From contig NZ_JADKYS010000005.1 in the NCBI RefSeq assembly GCF_015354345.1, positions 62,001 to 126,000 on the forward strand: 64,000 nt of DNA, in the 5' to 3' direction. Below are positions 35,911-46,115 of this stretch, one piece after another; the stretch's first letter is position 1; every line of letters begins with the position of its first letter. This stretch comes from Methylophilus sp. 14. GTDB lineage: Bacteria > Pseudomonadota > Gammaproteobacteria > Burkholderiales > Methylophilaceae. Both the position numbers and the translations under genes were made by a program. Under the pieces are notes generated by a model, which saw nothing but the letters and a program-made list of their open reading frames with translations, was not told where the DNA came from and did no database searches.

Positions 35911-37101
35911 TTACGCCCCGCTACGCTTGCTCAAGGTGACCACTTGCACAGTGTCGCCATCGTTTAAAAATGCGCCACCACTCAGCACCAATTGGGCGTT
36001 TGCATTCAGGTTGCCCAGTAACTCAATTTGTTCGCCACGCGTGCGGCCGGTTTGTACCTTGCGCTGAACCACTTTGCGCAATCCTTGGGCATCCGCTGCC
36101 GTTAACTCAAACACATAGGCAAAGCCATCGCGATAAGTCACAGCACTTAATGGCACGGCCAAGCCTTGCTGCTGACCAATATCCACTTGTCCCTGCACAT
36201 ACATGCCCGGCTTGGCGCTGTCTTTAGGAATATCCACATACACCAGCGCATTGCGCGTATTGTTATCCACCGTCGGCGAAATCAGGCGCACCTTGCCTGT
36301 CACCGCGTTGCCGCCAGACAAGGTTAAACGTACTTGTTGTCCGGCACGTAACGCCGTTTGCTGATCGGCATTCACCTCCCCGCGCCATTCAATCCGGCCT
36401 TGGCGCACCAGCCGAAACAACTCGGTTCCAGAGGACACCACATTGCCCAGGTTGGCCGAGCGTGACGAAATCACCCCATCATCCGGCGCCACCACTTTGG
36501 TCTGGCGTAAACGGATTCTCTGGTTTTCCAGCTCAGCCTCAGACAATGCCAGGTTTGCTTTCGAAGTTTGCTCGGCAATCAGGTATTCATTAATTTTCTG
36601 GGCCGACAAGGCACCGCTATCTTTAATTTCACGTGCACGGTCTGCATTGCTTTTGGCCTCTGCCAGGGCCGCTTTGTCTTTTTCAACAGTCGCTAGCTGT
36701 TTTTGCAAATCGGCTTTGACTGTTTCATCGGCCAGCATGACCAAGGCCTGGCCTTTGCTCACTTGCGCCCCCACATCGGACAACACTTGCTGAATACGCA
36801 ATCCAGAGATTTCTGCACTCACCAGCGCTTCTTGCCAAGGATAAATGCTGCCGTTAAGCACCAGCGTCATCGGCCATTGCACCACCGCGGGCTGCGTCAC
36901 CTCTACACTCAAAGCAGCTTTAGAGGCCGGCGCCTGTGTGGCTGGGCTAGCCGTCGGCGTGGCGGCCGGTTGACGGTTACCGCGTTTTTCTGCCAGCTCA
37001 GCCTGGTGCAAAGGGTGTTGCCAGAACCACACGCTCACCCCCACCAGTAACGCAGAAATAATGAGAAATGTTGTTTTTTTTGTCAGTTTTTTTGCCATCA
37101 T
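35911..37101 (-). CDS. Periplasmic adaptor of the RND multidrug pump
   Basis: This 396-residue membrane fusion protein has an N-terminal membrane helix (TTFLIISALLVGVSVWFW), an Ala/Pro/Thr-rich linker, a lipoyl half (ISGLRIQQVLSDVGAQVSKGQALV), a coiled-coil hairpin, the second half (VVAPDDGVISSRSANLGNVV) and a beta-barrel. It sits 2 bp before the permease and after the outer membrane factor. The ATG pair at its start follows AAGG. Confidence 0.91.
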   Translation of the reverse strand: MMAKKLTKKTTFLIISALLVGVSVWFWQHPLHQAELAEKRGNRQPAATPTASPATQAPASKAALSVEVTQPAVVQWPMTLVLNGSIYPWQEALVSAEISGLRIQQVLSDVGAQVSKGQALVMLADETVKADLQKQLATVEKDKAALAEAKSNADRAREIKDSGALSAQKINEYLIAEQTSKANLALSEAELENQRIRLRQTKVVAPDDGVISSRSANLGNVVSSGTELFRLVRQGRIEWRGEVNADQQTALRAGQQVRLTLSGGNAVTGKVRLISPTVDNNTRNALVYVDIPKDSAKPGMYVQGQVDIGQQQGLAVPLSAVTYRDGFAYVFELTAADAQGLRKVVQRKVQTGRTRGEQIELLGNLNANAQLVLSGGAFLNDGDTVQVVTLSKRSGA

Positions 37102-37103
37102 GC

Positions 37104-38546
37104 TTACCTTTTTTCCATGGGCTTCAGAGGTTTGCCAGCCTGCTGGGTAGCCTGTGTTTCTAGCCAGTCGCCACCAAATGCCTTATACAAGGCGATCCAC
37201 TGCAAGACCCGGTTCTTTTGCTGCGTAATCACATTGAGTTCAGCGTTGATTTTCTGGCGGCGCGCATCTTCCAGCGACAGCAGATCCAGACCGCCGGATT
37301 TCCAGTTAATTTCAGCCGCTTTAAAATATTGCTGGTATTGCTGCGCACTGGCCTGCTCAGATTGTGCACGTCGCGTGGCGCTGTCCAGGTTAACCAGTGC
37401 CTGCTCGACTTCTTTGACGGCAGTTCGCACGTCTTGTTTGTAAGTCGCGAGCAAGCTGTCAAAGTTAGCCCGCGCCTCGGCGAGGTCTGCACGCAAGGTG
37501 CCGCCATCAAAAATAGGCAATTTGAGCGAGGGGCCATAAGACCAGGAATCTGTACGCGTCACCATGCCGTTAAAATTGGTACGGCGGTAGCCAATCGAAC
37601 CGGTCAACGTCAAGCTGGGGTACATTTGTGCTTTAGAGACGCCAATATTGGCACTGGCTTCGGCCAAGTTGCGTTCATCTACCGCCAGGTCCGGGCGACG
37701 GGTGAGCAAGTTTGCAGGCAGCGCACTGACATCAAACATCGCCGGTTCTGGCATGCCTTTGCCTTTGGCTAAAGCATCGCGCAACGCCGGTTCTGGCATA
37801 TTCGTCAGCTCAACCAATGCTTTGATTAAACCATCACACTCTGCCTGCTGACCATCGAGCGTAGACTCACTGGCGCGCGTCGCTGCCTCTGCCAGCGCCA
37901 GGTCAGACGGAGCAGAGAAACCAGCCTTGGCTGAAATGCCTGTCAAACGCGCGGTCTCGGCACGCGAATCATAAGCCTGCTGCAATGCCTGCACTGAAGC
38001 CTGGCAGGCACGATAATTCACATAGTTATTGGCCACTTCTGCCGCCAGCGTCAGGCGTGCGTCATGCCAGGCAATTTTTTTCGACTCAAGCTGGGCTTTG
38101 GCCGCCTGCTTGGCCGCTTTCACCTTGCCAAACAGGTCAACCTCCCAGCTGGCATCCAGCGACACGGAGTCAATTTCAATCGTGCTGGATGGGAAAGCCG
38201 CATTACCACCACCGCCTTTACTCTTGGTGACGCTGCCTGTGCTGGTTAAATCAGGAATGCCTTGTGCTCGCGCCGACAATACATTGGCACGCGCCACACG
38301 GATATTGGCCAGTGCGATTTCCAGCGAAGGACTTTCTTTTTGCGACTCGGCCAATAACTGGTCAAGCACCGGATCTTTGAATTGTGCCCACCAATCTTTT
38401 AATGCGGCGACATTCCCACTGTGTGGCAAAGGCGCCTGCCATTGCTCGGCAATCACAGGTTTGGGTCGAATATATTCATCAATCACCGAACAGCTTGCCA
38501 GTGGCAAACACAGTAATAGCCAGGCCCAGTGTTTATGACGCTGCAT
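37104..38546 (-). CDS. Outer membrane factor (NodT/OprM family)
   Basis: This 480-residue lipoprotein outer membrane channel has a signal peptide with lipobox LASC|S and then the OprM/NodT pattern (EYIRPKPVIAEQW, LKDWWAQFKDPVLDQLL). It forms the exit duct for the RND pump. Its start overlaps the end of the TetR gene by 14 bp. Confidence 0.92.
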   Translation of the reverse strand: MQRHKHWAWLLLCLPLASCSVIDEYIRPKPVIAEQWQAPLPHSGNVAALKDWWAQFKDPVLDQLLAESQKESPSLEIALANIRVARANVLSARAQGIPDLTSTGSVTKSKGGGGNAAFPSSTIEIDSVSLDASWEVDLFGKVKAAKQAAKAQLESKKIAWHDARLTLAAEVANNYVNYRACQASVQALQQAYDSRAETARLTGISAKAGFSAPSDLALAEAATRASESTLDGQQAECDGLIKALVELTNMPEPALRDALAKGKGMPEPAMFDVSALPANLLTRRPDLAVDERNLAEASANIGVSKAQMYPSLTLTGSIGYRRTNFNGMVTRTDSWSYGPSLKLPIFDGGTLRADLAEARANFDSLLATYKQDVRTAVKEVEQALVNLDSATRRAQSEQASAQQYQQYFKAAEINWKSGGLDLLSLEDARRQKINAELNVITQQKNRVLQWIALYKAFGGDWLETQATQQAGKPLKPMEKR

Positions 38547-39198
38547 GAACTGGCTCCATTCCTTCTAATCCACGTAAAAACAAACTCACCACAAATGCCA
38601 GATGTGCCTCGGCATCCCAGTCCGGCTCGAGCACCCCAAACAGTGCCTTGGTCCGAGGGGTCGCAATCAGCAACTCACAATACGACTCCGCTGCCCGCAT
38701 AAAATCTTGCGTTGGTAGCACGCCTTGCGCCGCATAAAAACGGAAAATATCGGCCAGCATCTGGTGGATGCGCTGCGGGCCGACGGTTTTCATTGCACGT
38801 GATAGCTCGGGGATATGCGACGCCTCGGCAATGCCGATACGGAAAAAAGACAGCATGCGTGGCTCCATCACACGATTGAGTGCGAAGCGGCCAATATCGG
38901 TCAGCACCTGCTGTAATGACTTGTTGTGCAAATCCTCTACCTTAAACATGGCAGACACATCCTGCTCCACCATGTGCCGCATGGCTGCAATCAGCAACTC
39001 ATATTTATTGCTAAAGCGCTCATAAATCGTCCGCGTAGACACGCCGCACACAGAGGCAATATGTGCCACACTGGTTTGCGCCACGCCCTCAGTCATAAAC
39101 AGCTCCAGCGCCTGCTCCAGCAACAATACATGGCGCTCTTGCTCAGTCCCTGACTTGGGGCGACCGACTTTGGTTTTCACTTGTACAGGTTCTAACAT
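38533..39198 (-). CDS. TetR/AcrR-family regulator of the RND operon
   Basis: This 221-residue protein has an N-terminal TetR helix-turn-helix (ALELFMTEGVAQTSVAHIASVCGVSTRTIYERFSNKYEL, about residues 32-70) and a variable ligand domain. It is the first gene of the pump operon, so it probably represses its own operon until ligand binds. The ATG lies directly against a 34-bp palindrome and has no visible ribosome binding site, so the message may be leaderless or poorly translated. Confidence 0.88.
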   Translation of the reverse strand: MLEPVQVKTKVGRPKSGTEQERHVLLLEQALELFMTEGVAQTSVAHIASVCGVSTRTIYERFSNKYELLIAAMRHMVEQDVSAMFKVEDLHNKSLQQVLTDIGRFALNRVMEPRMLSFFRIGIAEASHIPELSRAMKTVGPQRIHQMLADIFRFYAAQGVLPTQDFMRAAESYCELLIATPRTKALFGVLEPDWDAEAHLAFVVSLFLRGLEGMEPVHAAS

Positions 39199-39231
39199 AA
39201 AATAAAAATAAAACGTTTCATTTTTATTTTA
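39198..39231 (-). promoter_or_regulatory. 34-bp palindromic operator candidate at the TetR start
   Basis: The left half TAAAATAAAAATAAAAC and the right half GTTTCATTTTTATTTTA are inverted copies with one mismatch, centred on ACGT-containing sequence. The palindrome touches the start codon of the TetR gene, which fits autorepression. Confidence 0.7.
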
Positions 39232-39358
39232 CCTGCCACTTTGTCAAACTAGCAAGCGATTTGTTGTAACCCGGCAGATACATGCACGCGACGCGCCATG
39301 TTCGCGCGCAGGTTTGCTATACTCGCAGCACTTTTAATTCAGACTGCACTGCACAGGC

Positions 39359-39898
39359 ATGGCCCTTAAATCCACCATTTATAAGATAGACGTCAATATT
39401 GCCGATATGGATCGGCATTATTACCAGCAACATCACCTCACACTGGCCAAACACCCTTCAGAGACAGATGAGCGCCTGATGGTGCGCCTGCTGGCCTTCG
39501 CGCTATATGCCGATGAGTCGCTGCTGTTTGGCAAGGGCTTGAGCGAAGACGACGAACCTGATCTCTGGCAAAAAGACCTGACCGGTGCGATTGAGCGCTG
39601 GATTTGCGTAGGCTTGCCTGATGAGCGCGACATCCGCAAAGCCTGTGGCCGCTCAGCGCAGGTAGTGCAAGTGCTGTATGGCGGCAGGACGGCGGACATG
39701 TGGTGGGAGCAGAACCATAAAGCGGTACTCAAGCTCGACAATGTCACGGTGATTAACCTGCCCGAGACTGAGCAATTAGCTGCCGCCGCTGCGAGAGGGC
39801 TTACCATCAGCTTCACCATTCAAGACCGGCAGATATTGGTAAGTTATGAGGGCGGTAGTTTTGAAATCAGCCCGGTATGGTTAAAAGAAGCCAGTTAA
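39359..39898 (+). CDS. yaeQ: YaeQ family protein
   Basis: This 179-residue protein matches YaeQ throughout (MALKSTIYKIDVNIADMDRHYY, ERLMVRLLAFALYADESLLFGKGLS, WWEQN). The fold is related to PD-(D/E)xK nucleases, but no biochemical role is established. It is transcribed alone, divergent from the TetR operon, and is followed by a strong terminator. Confidence 0.93.
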   Translation: MALKSTIYKIDVNIADMDRHYYQQHHLTLAKHPSETDERLMVRLLAFALYADESLLFGKGLSEDDEPDLWQKDLTGAIERWICVGLPDERDIRKACGRSAQVVQVLYGGRTADMWWEQNHKAVLKLDNVTVINLPETEQLAAAAARGLTISFTIQDRQILVSYEGGSFEISPVWLKEAS

Positions 39899-39899
39899 A

Positions 39900-39926
39900 C
39901 AAAAAGCCAGCATTGCTGGCTTTTTT
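39900..39926. terminator. Bidirectional terminator after yaeQ
   Basis: The stem AAAAGCCAGC/GCTGGCTTTT with an ATT loop has T-runs on both strands. It serves yaeQ and the convergent membrane protein gene. Confidence 0.92.
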
Positions 39927-39940
39927 CATATGAGGGCCGT

Positions 39941-40456
39941 TTAAGGAAAGAGCCGGTGTTCTGCTGGCCAGACCCCACTGTACATGGCTTCCGGATGATG
40001 CCGCATTAACCGCTGGCGCACCTCGCTCAATCTACGCAAAGGCACAGAGACGATCATCAAAATATTGCCCTGCTCAATTTGGGCATAATATGATTTGATA
40101 CGGTAACTAGGTGCGGCCGTCGCCACCGCAGCGGCCCAGGCTGCACATGAAAGCGCGCCCAACACCATGCAATACGGGATCACCATGAGCGTGACCTCGC
40201 CAAACCACCAGGGCACCAAATACGCCAGCATGCCGCCTAACAAGCCGAACACGGCACCAAACACAAACCCCGCCAGCGCACTGTAAACCACATCAGACTT
40301 TTCTACTGCGTTGGCTTTGGGCAAGTTACCCAGGGCCTGTTCATTTTTTGCATGAAAGTGAATGTGATCTTCATCAATTCTCTCCAGCAGCAACTCATTC
40401 ATCATCGCTTGTGCACTTCTAATATTGGGTAAAACAAAATAGAGCCTGCGTCTCAT
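39941..40456 (-). CDS. DUF1269-like membrane protein
   Basis: This 171-residue protein starts with a small alpha/beta-like region (MRRRLYFVLPNIRSAQAMMNELL), followed by two or three hydrophobic segments at about residues 55-115 (ALAGFVFGAVFGLLGGMLAYLV and VTLMVIPYCMVLGALSCAAWAAAVA) and a soluble C-terminal part. This layout matches DUF1269-type proteins of unknown function. The start has AGGAG six bases upstream. The next gene upstream on the same strand ends about 120 bp away. Confidence 0.7.
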   Translation of the reverse strand: MRRRLYFVLPNIRSAQAMMNELLLERIDEDHIHFHAKNEQALGNLPKANAVEKSDVVYSALAGFVFGAVFGLLGGMLAYLVPWWFGEVTLMVIPYCMVLGALSCAAWAAAVATAAPSYRIKSYYAQIEQGNILMIVSVPLRRLSEVRQRLMRHHPEAMYSGVWPAEHRLFP

Positions 40457-40576
40457 GTCGTTCTCCTATCAATATTGCCAGTCGTTCGCTGGTAGAGTTT
40501 TGATAGTGTTTAAACGCAAAGATTCACTTTTTAACACCTGTTGTGCTGGACGGCCTTGCCACCAATAACGCAAGAT

Positions 40577-42229
40577 TTATCTGTCATCCAGCTTACCAAC
40601 CCAGACACTGCGCAACTTGGCCAGCTTATAGCGCAAACCAGCGCCTTCGTTGGAGAGCGCATCGAGAAACAAGGATAAGCGCCGGGATTTAATCACCGTG
40701 TAAAACGTGAGCAAACTGACCGGGACAAACACGATGGAAAAATACGCCAGCTTCTCCATCGTGCTGGCTTGTGTGAGGTCAATCAAATTCATGCCTAGTA
40801 AACCGGTTGTCATGGTGCCGATCAGGCCTAAAATGGTCACAACTGTGAGGCGAACAACCGTATCCGCCTGGCGCTTGATTTCTTCGCCCTCCAAATACTC
40901 GGCCATATCCATAATGCGGCGCCGGGTTTTTTCAAACAGGCTGACGGAATCCAGTTGCTTCAGCATCAGTGTAAACAGGTCTTTGGCCACGGCCTGGTCA
41001 GACACATTTTCAAACCAGTAGCGATGGGTAAAACGTAAAAACACGGCGGTAGCATTGCGGATACGGTTACGGAAATTTTTAACCGAGTCTTCACTTTGGA
41101 TATCCAGGCGACTGATGGCCTGCACCATGCGGTCTGACAACATGAGCAAAGCCGCTTTCTGGAAATGTGCGATTAAAAACAGCAGGAAATACTGGTTCTG
41201 GTAATGACGCTTGATGCCTGTGCGCTCATTGGTAAACACGCGGTGCTGGTGGCTGCCAACGACAACAAAGTTTTGCCCGGTACACATGATGCGGGTAGTG
41301 CTCCACGGGTCTTGCCGGGCTTCGTCCCAATAGCGGTCATAGCAATTATTCTTTTCGAACTCCTGCAAGAAGTGCTCGGTAAACGGCAGGGTTTCCGAAT
41401 GCCATGGCTGGCAGACCAGGCCTAGCCGGATCAGGTCACCACGACTCAGCTGGCTCACATCGTCAAACGACAAATAAGCCATCAGCGGCATGCGCTGATA
41501 TTCAATTTCACGGTAGCGTAGCTCGCCCTGCTGACCGGAGTAATGCGGCACCAACGGATGCAACAACGCCAGCCAGTGCAAGGACACGCAGGGCACATGG
41601 TTTTCTTTCACATAGGCCAGGTAGCGCGCCTTGTCTTCGTAATCTGAACGCGCAATGACTTGTCCTTGCTGATCCAGCCATTCAATCAATTGCGCACAAT
41701 GCCCGCCCTCGCCAGTGTCATCCCAGTAATTAGGATAGGTGCGGCCCAGGCGGTACATTACCTCCATGGCCGACTTGAGTGGCAGGTCTTTGCCCGTCAC
41801 TTCAAATGCCAGCATGGCCACATCAATATCAAAGAAGAAATACAACTCGACATGGGAGACGCGCAAGATGAGCGGCTCCGCCTCGCCATGCAGCGTAATG
41901 CGCACCTGGCTAATATCACTGCGGGTAAAAATATGAATGGGCGACTCACCATAGCCGCCAGACTCGCGGCCATGCTTGCCTTCGCCGTATAAAAAACGCT
42001 GGGCAAATGGTAAAAAGGTGACGAATTCCTGATATCTGGTTTCACTCAGATGCGGCGAATCCTGCAAAAACTCGTCTTGTATCTCGACCCATGGCGAATC
42101 AGGCGCGGCTTTGAGTAGCTGCCAGGGACGGTGCACGGCGCCCGCACTGTGATCGGTCATCAACTGTATCGGCCACAACAGTGTTTGTCGAAAATCTCTT
42201 ACGATACTGCTTTGCAGGTTGTCCGCCAT
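40577..42229 (-). CDS. CorA-like membrane protein with a large N-terminal domain
   Basis: This 550-residue protein has a C-terminal segment that ends in two hydrophobic helices with GLLGMNL between them (GMN at 479-481), the ion-selectivity motif of CorA Mg2+/divalent-cation channels. The helix before it (DSVSLFEKTRRRIMDMAEYLEGEEIKRQADTVVRL) resembles the long CorA pore-lining stalk. The first 350 residues, however, are much larger than the CorA cytoplasmic domain and are not recognised. The C-terminus also extends about 30 residues past the last helix. The ion and direction are unknown. Confidence 0.65.
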   Translation of the reverse strand: MADNLQSSIVRDFRQTLLWPIQLMTDHSAGAVHRPWQLLKAAPDSPWVEIQDEFLQDSPHLSETRYQEFVTFLPFAQRFLYGEGKHGRESGGYGESPIHIFTRSDISQVRITLHGEAEPLILRVSHVELYFFFDIDVAMLAFEVTGKDLPLKSAMEVMYRLGRTYPNYWDDTGEGGHCAQLIEWLDQQGQVIARSDYEDKARYLAYVKENHVPCVSLHWLALLHPLVPHYSGQQGELRYREIEYQRMPLMAYLSFDDVSQLSRGDLIRLGLVCQPWHSETLPFTEHFLQEFEKNNCYDRYWDEARQDPWSTTRIMCTGQNFVVVGSHQHRVFTNERTGIKRHYQNQYFLLFLIAHFQKAALLMLSDRMVQAISRLDIQSEDSVKNFRNRIRNATAVFLRFTHRYWFENVSDQAVAKDLFTLMLKQLDSVSLFEKTRRRIMDMAEYLEGEEIKRQADTVVRLTVVTILGLIGTMTTGLLGMNLIDLTQASTMEKLAYFSIVFVPVSLLTFYTVIKSRRLSLFLDALSNEGAGLRYKLAKLRSVWVGKLDDR

Positions 42230-42327
42230 GATGGATGCCCTTTAGCCGCTTGCTTGGAATGTGGACTATAGCGCGGATTGGCAATACAGAATCAGAGAAT
42301 AAGCGCCGCAAATACCCGCCAAATAAT

Positions 42328-43173
42328 TTAGCCGCAATGTCGATACAAGTCCATCATGGTGCGCCCCGCATTCACCAGTTCGTACACCAGCGTGCCCGCC
42401 CCTGTGAATACAACAAGCAATACCGTCGCCAATATCAGCTTACCCGTACTGAGTGCATGGCCTTTGAGATACATCGCCCATAACCGGGCTGACCAGATCA
42501 GCAGAATCAGCCCTGCCAGTAACTGCAGGCCTGCGGCCAACTTAAATAATGGCCTGTCGGTTACCTGCATGTAAATCGCCTGCAAGGCTGTTAGTTGTGT
42601 TTGAAACTGTGCACCCAAGGCAGCGTTTGGCCGCACTTCACCACTGCTGGCATCGGTTGCGCAAAGCACGTTTTGCTCAATCAAAGGTTTCAGCGTCGCC
42701 ATGCCTTTTTCCAACTGTATCCATGCTTTTGCAGTGACCGGGTCGGCCAGGCTGATATTGGTGAGCGAAGCGGCAAATACCTGTATCACCAGCATGACGC
42801 CGCAGGCCGCGCACATCAGGCCAAAAAAGCGCTGAAAGCCGCTTTGCACACCGGCCACTTTGGCCGCCAGGTAAGCCAGTGCCGACAAGCCCAACAACTC
42901 AAACAACAACCGTATGGCGGCAAATGCATGAGCGGCCATGCCAGCCTCATCGGTCGCCAGTTGCACCGGGTTGGTCATTTCAGGAAACACCACGGCCAGC
43001 ACCAGCGCAATGGTGAAAGAAAGCAGCAAAAAGGCAATCGATTGCTCCAACAGTGCATTCGGGTCATCCGTATTGAGGTGGTCATGCACCAATTGCGATG
43101 GCTGCATCAGCAGGCGGGTAAATTTGCCCAAGTAGGTAGGCAACTCTTTTAATACATCGTCTAACAATGCCAT
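42328..43173 (-). CDS. Hypothetical multi-pass membrane protein
   Basis: This 281-residue protein has about five hydrophobic segments (SIAFLLLSFTIALVLAVVF, LLFELLGLSALAYLAAKVAG, FFGLMCAACGVMLVIQVFA, LAAGLQLLAGLILLIWSA, LILATVLLVVFTGAGTLVYEL). A soluble stretch at about residues 150-210 holds one Cys. The overall pattern is vaguely like Yip1-type proteins, but I cannot assign a family. The start has GAGGTG upstream. It lies about 100 bp upstream of the CorA-like gene on the same strand. Confidence 0.6.
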   Translation of the reverse strand: MALLDDVLKELPTYLGKFTRLLMQPSQLVHDHLNTDDPNALLEQSIAFLLLSFTIALVLAVVFPEMTNPVQLATDEAGMAAHAFAAIRLLFELLGLSALAYLAAKVAGVQSGFQRFFGLMCAACGVMLVIQVFAASLTNISLADPVTAKAWIQLEKGMATLKPLIEQNVLCATDASSGEVRPNAALGAQFQTQLTALQAIYMQVTDRPLFKLAAGLQLLAGLILLIWSARLWAMYLKGHALSTGKLILATVLLVVFTGAGTLVYELVNAGRTMMDLYRHCG

Positions 43174-43287
43174 GGCACACCTCTTTTACACAGACAGACA
43201 TACCTTAACACTGTTGTGACGGCGGCGGCTACTTCTGGCAGCGTTTGCAAGCGGCGCCGAGCAGAGTGTCTGTTGCACGCCACACAG

Positions 43288-43316
43288 TAAAAAGCCAGCA
43301 TCGCTGCTGGCTTTTT
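43288..43316 (-). terminator. Terminator of thiC
   Basis: The stem AAAGCCAGCA/TGCTGGCTTT is followed by a T-run on the minus strand, just after the thiC stop. It is nearly the same stem as the yaeQ terminator. Confidence 0.87.
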
Positions 43317-43334
43317 AGGGGCATGAATCAGGCA

Positions 43335-45358
<2,024 letters not shown>

Positions 45359-45419
45359 CGAATTGTGCTGGAAAACGCCTGATAAGGCAAGCAAAACAAA
45401 GTTTTGCATCTGCCTGCCA

Positions 45420-45447
45420 TTGACAAATAGACAGACCTGTCTACAAT
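45420..45447 (+). promoter_or_regulatory. Sigma-70-type promoter with embedded palindrome
   Basis: TTGACA and TACAAT are separated by 16 bp, close to ideal. The palindrome TAGACAG-AC-CTGTCTA (45428-45443) fills the spacer and enters the -10 box, the classic position for a TetR-type repressor operator. It drives the 136-codon gene starting at 45511. Confidence 0.75.
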
Positions 45448-45510
45448 CACATCACCCGACTACAAAAACATACGGGGTTTATTTCAATTCAGGAACTCAG
45501 GAGAGATCAT

Positions 45511-45921
45511 ATGGAAGTTTTATTAATCGGTGCAGTCGCCTGCGCCATGGCTTTAATTTTGTCAGCATGGTTGATGACGTTTGCGCGCTGGTTCCCCATC
45601 AAAGGCATAGACGGCGACTTTTTGGTCGACTACAAAACCATGATACGGGCCCACGTCGACTATGCCTTGATGGCATTGTTTAACCTGGGATTTTTTGGTG
45701 CAGCCAAGGCAGCCGGCGTAGAGTTGCACCACTTTGCCTGTGTCTGTGTGGCGATTGGCGGCTTTACCAACCCTACCGTGTTTGTGATTGCGGCGTTTGA
45801 CCCTGACTTCTGGAGCAAAACCAAATGGAAAGTGTTCTCCGCCATCAGTTTTGTCATTACTACGGTTGGCTTCGTGACTATCTGCTACCAGTTGCTTTGC
45901 CACGCCTTGTGTGCGCACTAA
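45511..45921 (+). CDS. Small multi-pass membrane protein of unknown function
   Basis: This 136-residue protein has about four hydrophobic segments (MEVLLIGAVACAMALILSAWLM, YALMALFNLGFFGAAKAAG, CVCVAIGGFTNPTVFVIAAF, FSAISFVITTVGFVTICYQLL). His and Cys occur at segment edges (HHFACVC, YQLLCHALCAH), which could bind metal or haem, although this is speculative. The start has a good AGGAGAGATC site. A strong regulated-looking promoter and a terminator make it a single-gene unit. Confidence 0.7.
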   Translation: MEVLLIGAVACAMALILSAWLMTFARWFPIKGIDGDFLVDYKTMIRAHVDYALMALFNLGFFGAAKAAGVELHHFACVCVAIGGFTNPTVFVIAAFDPDFWSKTKWKVFSAISFVITTVGFVTICYQLLCHALCAH

Positions 45922-45941
45922 ACAAGCGTTGCCAAGCTCAC

Positions 45942-45965
45942 AAACCCTGCTTCGGCAGGGTTTTT
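45942..45965 (+). terminator. Terminator with UUCG tetraloop
   Basis: The stem AAACCCTGC/GCAGGGTTT is closed by TTCG and followed by T's, directly after the small membrane protein gene. Confidence 0.92.
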
Positions 45966-46115
45966 CAATGGTGTCGATCGCAATCATTCACGCCGTCACG
46001 CATTGCATAAACTAAGCACGGAATCCTCAATTATTCCGGCATTCGCCACCGCCCTGCTGCCGTTAGACTATAGGTGGGAAGTAGTATAAGCACAGTAACG
46101 CACAAGGCGAATCGC

